16,428 nucleotides of DNA from JANMEX01 sp031423755. GTDB taxonomy: Bacteria > Pseudomonadota > Alphaproteobacteria > Rhizobiales > Rhizobiaceae. Shown here piece by piece: positions 7,007 to 13,478 of the stretch. The stretch is taken from NCBI GenBank assembly GCA_031423755.1, contig JANPGC010000324.1:1-16428 (forward strand), written 5' to 3'. The notes beneath the pieces were generated by a model. That model ran no database searches, was not told the origin of the DNA, and saw only the letters and a list, made by a program, of their open reading frames with translations. The stretch's first letter is position 1. Each line of letters begins with the position of its first letter. Made by a program: the position numbers and the translations under genes.

Positions 7007-8350
7007 ATGACAGACATGCGACTGTGGATAAAATCGCCCTTAGCCATCCTCGCCGACAACGCCGCTGGCGGCATCGTCATCGAAGGCAGCCGCATCGTTG
7101 AACTTGTCCAAGCAGGCGTCACACCACGCTTCGACGAAGTTTTCGACGCTTCGCGCCATGTCGTCATCCCCGGTCTCATCAACACCCACCATCATTTCTA
7201 CCAGACCTTGACCCGCGCCCACCCGCAAGCCATCAACAAGGAGCTCTTCCCTTGGCTGAAAGCGCTCTATCCGATCTGGGCGCGCCTGAATCCGCAAGCC
7301 TTCCGCCTCGCCACCCGCCTTGCCCTGACCGAGCTGATGATGTCTGGCGTCTCCTGCTCGTCCGATCATCATTATGTCTTTCCCGCCGGTCTTGAAGACG
7401 CGATGGACATTCAGGCCGAGGAAGCCCGCGCGCTCGGCATGCGCATGACGCTAAACCGGGGCTCGATGAACCTTTCGGAAAAGGACGGCGGCCTGCCGCC
7501 TGACAGCGTCGTTCAAGACCACGACACGATACTCAAAGACTGCGAACGCGCCATCAAGGCGCACCACGAAACCGGAGAGGAATCACTGATCGAAGTCGCG
7601 CTTGCTCCCTGCTCGCCTTTCTCGGTCACGCGCGAACTGATGCGCGACACGGCTGCGCTCGCCAAGCAATGCGGCTGCCGCCTGCACACGCATTTGGCCG
7701 AAACCCACGACGAAGACCGCTTCTGCGTCGAGACCTTCGGCCAGCGCCCGCTCGACTATCTGGAAGATTGCGGCTGGCTGCATGACAAGACTTGGCTTGC
7801 CCACGGCATTCACTTTGATGACGGCGAAATCGCCCGGCTCGGCAAGGCTGGCGTCGGCGTCTCGCATTGCCCGACCTCCAACATGGTCCTCGCCTCAGGC
7901 CACTGCCGCACGCTGGAGCTGGAATCCGCAGGCGTCGCCGTAGGATTGGGCGTCGACGGCTCCGCCTCCAACGACAATTCCAACCTGATGGAAGGCGTCC
8001 GCCATGCGCTGATGATGAACCGGCTGATTTACGGCGCGGAAAAGGTCACCCATTTCGATGCCTTCCGCTGGGCAACGGAAGGCTCGGCCCGCTGCCTTGG
8101 CCGCGCGGCGCTCGGCAAGATCGCGCCCGGCTATCAGGCGGATCTTGCCATGTTCACGCTCGATGAATTGCGCTTTTCCGGCGCGGGCGATCCGCTCGCC
8201 GCACTCGTCCTTTGCGGCGCGCACCGCGCCGACCGTGTGATGATCCGTGGTTCATGGACCGTTAAGGACGGCAACCCGGTCGGCATTGACGTAAGGCAAC
8301 TTCGGCATGATCATGGCGCAGTGGCCAAGCTGTTTCTGGAGTCGCTATGA
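7007..8350 (+). CDS. Amidohydrolase, probable 8-oxoguanine deaminase
   Basis: A 447-residue metal-dependent deaminase of the SsnA/AtzB/TrzA-like amidohydrolase group. Metal and catalytic residues are all present: His61 and His63 (NTHHHFYQT), His229 with Glu232 (HTHLAET), His266 (WLAHGIHF) and Asp317 (GLGVDGSASND). The segments TRAHPQAINKELFPWLKALYP and LPPDSVVQD match my memory of proteins annotated as 8-oxoguanine deaminase, which convert 8-oxoguanine to urate and ammonia. Related enzymes act on guanine analogues and triazines, so substrate is inference. The start ATG 7007 follows GGGAT closely; an in-frame ATG at 7016 is an alternative, giving the more common MRLW beginning. The last bases overlap the next gene (ATGA at 8347-8350), so the two are translationally coupled. 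Transcription probably starts in the 137-base region shared with the MarR-type gene. Confidence 0.85.
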   Translation: MTDMRLWIKSPLAILADNAAGGIVIEGSRIVELVQAGVTPRFDEVFDASRHVVIPGLINTHHHFYQTLTRAHPQAINKELFPWLKALYPIWARLNPQAFRLATRLALTELMMSGVSCSSDHHYVFPAGLEDAMDIQAEEARALGMRMTLNRGSMNLSEKDGGLPPDSVVQDHDTILKDCERAIKAHHETGEESLIEVALAPCSPFSVTRELMRDTAALAKQCGCRLHTHLAETHDEDRFCVETFGQRPLDYLEDCGWLHDKTWLAHGIHFDDGEIARLGKAGVGVSHCPTSNMVLASGHCRTLELESAGVAVGLGVDGSASNDNSNLMEGVRHALMMNRLIYGAEKVTHFDAFRWATEGSARCLGRAALGKIAPGYQADLAMFTLDELRFSGAGDPLAALVLCGAHRADRVMIRGSWTVKDGNPVGIDVRQLRHDHGAVAKLFLESL

Positions 8351-9150
8351 CGCCGCACCCGAACCGCAACTACGCTTTCATCACCGACGATGATTTCGCC
8401 GCCGGCAATGTTGCTGACTGGATTGCCGTTCTGCCGCTCGGCGCGACTGAACAGCACGGAGAGCACCTGCCCGTGGAAACTGACTGGATCATTGCTGACG
8501 GCATCGTCAACGCCGTTATCGCCAAGTTGCCTGCCCATATGCCGGTCACCTTCCTGCCCGTGGAAAAAATCGGCTACTCCATCGAGCATTCAAACCGCCC
8601 CGGTTGCGAGACGTACTCTTGGGACGAAGCCATCCACCGCTGGATTGCCATCGGCGAAGGCCTCGCCGACAAGGGCATCCGCAAAATGGTGATGCTCAAC
8701 GCCCATGGCGGCAATTCACCCCTGATGACCATCGTCGCCACCGAACTGCGCGCCCGTCGCAAAATGCTGGCAGTGGCAACCGCTTGGACCCGCTTCGGCT
8801 ATCCCGGCGGCACGATCAGCGAAAACGAAAAAGCCTACGGCATCCACGGCGGCGAGATCGAAACCTCGGTCATGCTGGCGCTGCGCCCGGATCTGGTGAA
8901 CATGAAGGAACTGCGCTCCTTCCCCTCCCTGCAATATGAACTTGCCCACACCGCCAAACACCTGCGAGCCTACGGCCCCCACGCCTTCGGCTGGATGGCA
9001 ACAGACCTCAACCCCCACGGCGTTACCGGCAACGCCAGACAGGCCGACATCGTCAATGGCAAGGCGATGGTGGCAAGGGCGGCGGATGGATTTATTGAGC
9101 TGCTGCAGGATGTGCAGGCGTTTGATGTGACGCGGTTTGACCGAGGGTGA
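8347..9150 (+). CDS. Creatininase-family amidohydrolase
   Basis: A 267-residue metal-dependent hydrolase of the creatininase/ArfB/MftE family, which opens cyclic amides or removes formyl or peptide groups. Expected metal ligands are visible: Glu35 and His37 (GATEQHGEHLP), Asp46 (ETDW), His120 (NAHGGN) and Glu170 (HGGEIETS). True creatininase has Glu two residues after this His; here Gly122 is present, as in the wider HGGN-type members, so creatinine itself is an unlikely substrate. It is coupled to the deaminase by a four-base ATGA overlap, which argues that it acts on the same pathway, perhaps on urate or a breakdown product (inference). Its stop is six bases before the left arm of a large inverted repeat that may end the transcript. 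Confidence 0.85.
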   Translation: MTPHPNRNYAFITDDDFAAGNVADWIAVLPLGATEQHGEHLPVETDWIIADGIVNAVIAKLPAHMPVTFLPVEKIGYSIEHSNRPGCETYSWDEAIHRWIAIGEGLADKGIRKMVMLNAHGGNSPLMTIVATELRARRKMLAVATAWTRFGYPGGTISENEKAYGIHGGEIETSVMLALRPDLVNMKELRSFPSLQYELAHTAKHLRAYGPHAFGWMATDLNPHGVTGNARQADIVNGKAMVARAADGFIELLQDVQAFDVTRFDRG

Positions 9151-9156
9151 CTTCAA

Positions 9157-9415
9157 CCTTCCCCCTTGCGGGGGCCGAAGGCGGGCGAGACCCGTGGCTC
9201 GCCCCGTGGGTGTCGGCGCGAGCCGACGGATGGGGGTGGTGGTGAAGATGCACAGGTGCAGGATTGGTCTGTGAGCGTAGCGCAAGTTTCTGAGCCATTT
9301 GTACCCTTTTCTGCGACATTGAATACTCACCACCACTCCCATCCGGCCGCTAGCGCGTCCACCCACGGGGCGAGCCACGGGTCTCGCCCGCCTTCGGCCC
9401 CCGCAAGGGGGAAGG
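9157..9415. repeat. 259-bp imperfect palindromic element (two 89-nt arms, each with three hairpins)
   Basis: The left arm (9157-9245) and right arm (9327-9415) are inverted copies around an 81-nt spacer. The outer 56 nt are identical, then 15 nt differ, then 18 nt match with one mismatch. Within the left arm I see hairpin A (CCTTCCCCC 9157-9165 with GGGGG 9170-9174 and AAGG 9178-9181), hairpin B (GGGCGAG 9183-9189 with CTCGCCC 9198-9204) and hairpin C (GTCGGC 9212-9217, GCGA loop, GCCGAC 9222-9227). The right arm repeats A and B inverted and has its own version of C. It fills most of the 345-base gap between the creatininase-family and COG0523 genes, with no ORF of its own and no visible target-site duplication. 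It resembles the dispersed GC-rich palindromes of alphaproteobacteria, and may act as terminator or mRNA stabiliser. Confidence 0.85.
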
Positions 9416-9484
9416 CTGCAGCCAGCACAAATTTCTCCCCGTGCAATCTCCCGCCCAACCGCCTATATACCCCTCAAAATCCAT

Positions 9485-9488
9485 GAGG
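9485..9488 (+). promoter_or_regulatory. Ribosome-binding site of the COG0523 GTPase gene
   Basis: GAGG seven bases before ATG 9496 fixes the start. Between the palindrome (ends 9415) and this site there is an 80-base leader with a TATATA at 9464-9469 as the only promoter-like element; I find no convincing -35 box and no obvious Zur-type palindrome. Confidence 0.6.
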
Positions 9489-9495
9489 CTTTTCC

Positions 9496-10584
9496 ATGTC
9501 CGAATTCGTCCCCACACCCGTCACCGTTCTCACCGGCTATCTCGGCGCAGGCAAGACCACCCTTCTCAACCGCATCCTCACCGAAGCGCACGGCAAGAAA
9601 TACGCCGTCATCGTCAACGAGTTTGGCGAGATTGGCATCGACAATGATTTGATCGTAGAGTCCGACGAGGAAATCTACGAAATGAACAACGGCTGCGTCT
9701 GCTGCACCGTGCGCGGCGATTTGATCCGCGTCGTCGAGGGTCTGATGCGCCGTCCCGGCCGCTTTGACGGCATCATCGTCGAAACCACCGGCCTTGCCGA
9801 CCCCGTGCCCGTCGCCCAGACATTCTTCATGGACGACGACGTCAAAGCCAAGACTCGCCTCGACGCGGTGGTCGCGCTGGTCGATGCCAAGCATCTGCCG
9901 CTGCGCCTGAAAGACTCTCGCGAAGCTGAGGACCAGATTGCCTTTGCCGACGTTGTGCTTGTCAACAAGACCGATCTCGTCACCAAGGAAGAGCTGCGCG
10001 ATATCGAAGCCACAGTCCGCGCCATCAACCCGACTGCGCAGATCTACCGCACCAACCGCTCCGACATCGACCTGACCAAGGTGCTTGACCGCGGCGCGTT
10101 TGACCTGAAGCGTGTTCTCGAAGACGACCCGCATTTCCTTGACGCCCATGATCATGATCACGAACACGTCCACGACGAAAACTGCGGCCACGATCACCAT
10201 GATCATGAGCATCATGACCATGATCACGATCATCACCACCATGACCACGACCACCACAATCATTCGCCATCCTCGCCGATCCATGACGTGACGGTCACCT
10301 CCGTGTCGCTGCGCGGCGGCGAGATGGAGCCGGAGAAATTCTTCCCGTGGATCGATAAGCTGACGCAAACCCAAGGGCCGGACATTCTGCGCCTCAAGGG
10401 CATCATCGCCTTCAAGGGCGACGCGGATCGCTACGTCGTCCAAGGCGTGCACATGATCGTCGAAGGCGACCACCAGCGTCCGTGGAAAGACGGCGAAAAG
10501 CACGAAAGCCGCTTGGTCTTCATCGGCCGCAAGCTCAAGCAAGCCGACCTGCAAGCCGGTTTCGACGCCTGCAAGGCGGCCTGA
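9496..10584 (+). CDS. COG0523/CobW-family GTPase, putative zinc metallochaperone
   Basis: A 362-residue G3E-family GTPase. The P-loop is GYLGAGKT (14-21), the family's metal-binding CVCC motif is Cys67-Cys70 (NNGCVCC), the switch/Walker B region is ETTGLADP (96-103), and the guanine-specificity motif is NKTD (157-160). A His/Asp-rich loop spans about residues 218-256 with more than 20 His, followed by the C-terminal CobW_C domain (VTVTSVSL to the end). The CxCC motif and His-rich loop are features of members that deliver zinc to target proteins; cobalt (CobW) and nickel roles exist in the family, but no cobalamin or urease gene is here. The next gene, a WD40 protein, starts six bases after the stop, so they form an operon. 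The stretch 10147-10265 is low-complexity DNA (repeats of CAT/CAC and GAT/GAC), which also opens long meaningless frames on the other strand. Confidence 0.92.
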   Translation: MSEFVPTPVTVLTGYLGAGKTTLLNRILTEAHGKKYAVIVNEFGEIGIDNDLIVESDEEIYEMNNGCVCCTVRGDLIRVVEGLMRRPGRFDGIIVETTGLADPVPVAQTFFMDDDVKAKTRLDAVVALVDAKHLPLRLKDSREAEDQIAFADVVLVNKTDLVTKEELRDIEATVRAINPTAQIYRTNRSDIDLTKVLDRGAFDLKRVLEDDPHFLDAHDHDHEHVHDENCGHDHHDHEHHDHDHDHHHHDHDHHNHSPSSPIHDVTVTSVSLRGGEMEPEKFFPWIDKLTQTQGPDILRLKGIIAFKGDADRYVVQGVHMIVEGDHQRPWKDGEKHESRLVFIGRKLKQADLQAGFDACKAA

Positions 10585-10590
10585 TCCAGC

Positions 10591-11565
10591 ATGCCCACGA
10601 TTGCCAATGCCGACTTGCCGGGACATTGTATTCACGCGGGATTCTTGTCCAATGTCCCGGTCTTTGCTGACGCTGGCGGCACAATCTATCGTCTCGACGG
10701 AGCATTGAAGCAAACGCCTGCACACCAAGGCCTGCTCTGCGCCACCGAAACGCTGGACCGCCGCCTGCTGATCACGGGTGGCGAGGATGGCAAGGTCGTT
10801 GCAACCAACGCTTCAGGAGAAGCAAAAGACATCGGCGCAATCGCGCGCAAATGGATCACCTCCGTCGCTGCCGGTCCGAATGGCGCTATCGCCTATGCCT
10901 CAGGCAGGACCGCCGTCTATATCGACAGCGCAGGCAAAAGCATTGAACAATCCAACAACCGCAGCATCGAAGGTGTCGCGCTCGCCCCCAAAGGCACACG
11001 CCTCGCCGCCGCCCGCTACAATGGTGTCACCCTTACGTTCCCCGGCACTGCTGCCAAGCCTGTCGATCTCGAATGGAAAGGCGCGCACCACGGCGTCTGC
11101 TTCTCGCCGGACGGCCGCTATGTCGTGACCACCATGCAGGAAAATGCGCTGCACGGCTGGCGGCTTGAAGATAACAAGCACATGCGCATGTCCGGCTATC
11201 CGGCCAAGATCAAAAGCTGGTCATGGTCCGCCAAGGGCCGCTATTTGGCCACATCCGGCGCGGAGGCAGCCATCGTCTGGCCGTTTCATTTCAAGGACGG
11301 CCCGATGGGCAAGGCCCCGCTTGAACTCGGCACACGCGCGAACATGAAAGTCACAGCCGTCGCCTGCCACCCGGCAGAGGAAGTCGTCGCGGTTGGTTTT
11401 GACGACGGCATGATTTTGGCCTGCCGTTTCGGCGACCAGAAGGAAGTTCTGCTGCGCCGCGGCGGCAAGGGCGCGCTGACATCCATGAGCTGGGATTCTG
11501 GCGGTTTCCGCATCGCCTTCGGTTCTGAGACCGGCGACTGCGGCGTCATCGACATTGTAGGTTAG
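10591..11565 (+). CDS. WD40-repeat beta-propeller protein
   Basis: A 324-residue protein, probably cytosolic since it has no signal peptide, built of degenerate WD40 blades. Recognisable blade ends include TGGEDGKVVATN (62-73), FSPDGRYVVTTM (171-182) with HGW, WSAKGRYLATSG (212-223) with AIVW, ACHPAEEVVAVGFDDG (258-273), and MSWDSGGFRIAFGSETG near the C-terminus. Six or seven blades fit the length. WD40 propellers are binding scaffolds; no enzyme motif is visible. The start ATG 10591 is six bases after the GTPase stop with only a weak GGCGG upstream, implying coupled translation and a shared role, perhaps as partner or client adaptor of the metallochaperone (inference). It converges on the transglutaminase gene with 23 bases between stops. 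Confidence 0.82.
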   Translation: MPTIANADLPGHCIHAGFLSNVPVFADAGGTIYRLDGALKQTPAHQGLLCATETLDRRLLITGGEDGKVVATNASGEAKDIGAIARKWITSVAAGPNGAIAYASGRTAVYIDSAGKSIEQSNNRSIEGVALAPKGTRLAAARYNGVTLTFPGTAAKPVDLEWKGAHHGVCFSPDGRYVVTTMQENALHGWRLEDNKHMRMSGYPAKIKSWSWSAKGRYLATSGAEAAIVWPFHFKDGPMGKAPLELGTRANMKVTAVACHPAEEVVAVGFDDGMILACRFGDQKEVLLRRGGKGALTSMSWDSGGFRIAFGSETGDCGVIDIVG

Positions 11566-11588
11566 AATATCCTCTTTACGGGAAATAT

Positions 11589-12473
11589 TCACTCGCCGTT
11601 GTCTGGCACTTCCCGCACATTGACATCGACAAACATGTCCAGAAACATGCCGTCTCCCTGCCGGTAAGTGCCGCTGATCGGCGTCGCCTGTTCAGGCGTG
11701 CGCGTCACGGCAATACGGATAAGCGACTGGCTGGCCTCGATCAGATTGGTCGGGTCAAACTCGACCCAGCCTTCGCCCGGCACATAGACATCTGCCCACG
11801 CATGGGTTGACCCTCCGCCTTGCAACGTGTCCACGCCATCCTCCTGCATATGCAGGTAACCAGTGACAAACCGCGCCGCAAACCCGAAATGGCGCGCGCA
11901 CTCCATGAAAAGGAATGCAAAATCGCGGCAGGTTCCGGTCTGCCGGTTTACGGTCGTCATCGCACTTTGCGTCCCGCGCTCTTCACGCCGCGAATAGGTG
12001 AAAGACGCATGGATCGTTGCGCTCAAGGCGCTGAGAAACTGGAAAACCTCGCTTGGCCGATTGAGAAACGCCCCATTGAGCCACAGGTCGAGCTGATCCC
12101 GTTCTTGCGGGAACCGCATCGGAATATACGGAGCCAGATCAACCAGATTATCATTGCTGTAGCCCACCGGCATGAGACGGAAGCTGCGGTCGGCTACAAG
12201 GCTTGCAGGCCGTCCGGCATAACGCTTGAGCAGCAGGTCGCTGCGGATCTCAAGCACGTCGGACGGCTCTGAAAACACCGCATGCGCCACCGAATTGCCG
12301 AACACATCGAACTGCCAATGCAGCTTCGCCGGCGGTGTAATCGACAGATGCGCCTCAATGACACGCAGATCATGCCCGTCGCGCGGCCTGACCAGAAGCC
12401 GGTGTTGCCCAAATTCAACTGGACGATCGTACCGATATCGTGTGCAGTGCAAAATAGAAATGAGAGCCGTCAT
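11589..12473 (-). CDS. Transglutaminase-like cysteine protease-fold protein (with N-terminal beta domain)
   Basis: A 294-residue protein with an N-terminal bacterial transglutaminase beta domain (about residues 5-85, containing HCTRYRYDRPVEFGQHRL) and a catalytic core with a full triad: Cys182 (TGTCRDFA), His224 (STHAWADVYVPG) and Asp240 (WVEFDPTN). These enzymes cleave or cross-link amide bonds. In alphaproteobacteria they commonly sit beside a second transglutaminase, alpha-E and ATP-grasp genes, where a role in small peptide or peptide-ligase systems is suspected. The frame is open upstream to 12611, but the start is set at ATG 12473, where AAGG lies six bases upstream and the family's N-terminus begins. 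It has no signal peptide. It diverges from the second transglutaminase gene over 109 bases (12474-12582), suggesting shared control. Confidence 0.88.
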   Translation of the reverse strand: MTALISILHCTRYRYDRPVEFGQHRLLVRPRDGHDLRVIEAHLSITPPAKLHWQFDVFGNSVAHAVFSEPSDVLEIRSDLLLKRYAGRPASLVADRSFRLMPVGYSNDNLVDLAPYIPMRFPQERDQLDLWLNGAFLNRPSEVFQFLSALSATIHASFTYSRREERGTQSAMTTVNRQTGTCRDFAFLFMECARHFGFAARFVTGYLHMQEDGVDTLQGGGSTHAWADVYVPGEGWVEFDPTNLIEASQSLIRIAVTRTPEQATPISGTYRQGDGMFLDMFVDVNVREVPDNGE

Positions 12474-12582
12474 CTGGAACCTTTCGGCGCATTGCGCGTT
12501 TTTGACAGGTCTTTTGGTCGGCGTGGTGCTGTTACCGGATATACCATCTTGGGCATAAGCCCGGAAAGCAAGGCGCATCTCC

Positions 12583-13473
12583 ATGTTGATACGTATCGGT
12601 TTTGAAATCATTGTGTCATGTCAGGCCCCGGTGCCAATGTTGATGGCACTGTCCACACATTCCGAGTTTCCCGGCCCGATCATCGGTTCCGACAGGGTCA
12701 AAACATCCGGATTTGACACGATCACCGAATATCTCGACGGTTTTGGCAACCGCATCTCGCGAACGGTCGCTGCACCCGGCTTCACCACCTACTGGTCAGA
12801 TTGCGTGGCAACGGTAGACGGCCTGCCAGATCAATTGCCGCTGGAAGCAGCGCAGCACCGCATTGAAGACCTGCCCTACCAGACGCTTAACTTCCTCACG
12901 GCCAGCCGCTACTGCGATTCGGACAAGCTGGTCCCCTTCGCATGGCAGCAGTTCGGCAATGTGCCTGAAGGCTGGGAACGCGTGAAAGCGATCTGCAATT
13001 TCGTCCACGGTCACGTGACCTTCGGCTATAAATTCGGACGCCATGACAAGACGGCATCAAACGTCTGGGCCGAGAAGACCGGCGTCTGCCGCGATTTCGC
13101 ACATCTGGGCGTCAGCCTTTGCAGGGCAATGAACATCCCCGCCCGTTATGCGTCGGGCTATCTCGGCGACATCGGTGTTCCGGACGCAGGTTTCGACGAT
13201 TTCTGTGCTTGGTTTGAAGTTTATCTCGGCGGCAAATGGCACACGGTCGATGCGCGCTACAATGTCCCGCGCATTGGCCGCATCCTGATGGTCCGCGGCC
13301 TCGACGCCGCTGACGTTGCCATGATCACCTCGTTTGGACCCTACGATTTGGTATCATTCCGCGTCTGGTCAACCGAAATGCCGGAAGGCATCAGCCAGGA
13401 CGAAATCTCGACAATGCTGCAAACACTACCCGCTCCAAGGCTGAAAGGCCCCAACTTCGGCCCGATCAACTGA
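12583..13473 (+). CDS. Transglutaminase-like domain protein lacking the usual catalytic histidine
   Basis: A 296-residue protein whose start MLIRIGFEI fits the family beginning; AAGG lies nine bases before ATG 12583. The N-terminal domain includes EYLDGFGNRISR (49-60). The core has the nucleophile Cys169 in TGVCRDFAHLG and the acidic residue Asp223 in TVDARYN, but the position expected for the catalytic His holds Cys208 (DDFCAWFEVYL; codon TGT at 13204-13206). The C-terminal block IGRILMVRGLDAADVAM is typical of this bacterial subgroup. Function is unknown: it may be a thiol hydrolase with altered chemistry or a non-catalytic partner of the divergent transglutaminase. It converges on the GH43 gene with five bases between stops. 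Confidence 0.85.
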   Translation: MLIRIGFEIIVSCQAPVPMLMALSTHSEFPGPIIGSDRVKTSGFDTITEYLDGFGNRISRTVAAPGFTTYWSDCVATVDGLPDQLPLEAAQHRIEDLPYQTLNFLTASRYCDSDKLVPFAWQQFGNVPEGWERVKAICNFVHGHVTFGYKFGRHDKTASNVWAEKTGVCRDFAHLGVSLCRAMNIPARYASGYLGDIGVPDAGFDDFCAWFEVYLGGKWHTVDARYNVPRIGRILMVRGLDAADVAMITSFGPYDLVSFRVWSTEMPEGISQDEISTMLQTLPAPRLKGPNFGPIN

Positions 13474-13478
13474 CCACC

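Noticed and set aside
9157..9415. The palindrome as terminal inverted repeats of an insertion sequence
   Set aside because: The 81-nt spacer cannot encode a transposase and no target-site duplication is visible at the ends, so it is at most a non-autonomous element.
9463..10728. 421-residue minus-strand frame with long Val/Ile/Met runs resembling membrane segments
   Set aside because: It mirrors the His/Asp codon run (CAT/CAC, GAT/GAC) of the COG0523 GTPase; the hydrophobic runs are a reverse-complement artefact.
11565..11590. GAATAT / ATATTC inverted repeat between the convergent WD40 and transglutaminase genes as a bidirectional terminator
   Set aside because: Only six A/T-rich pairs around a 14-nt loop with no T-run; too weak to call.
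12474..12611. 46-residue N-terminal extension of the minus-strand transglutaminase
   Set aside because: No family resemblance, would overlap the start of the divergent gene, and a good ribosome site precedes the ATG at 12473.
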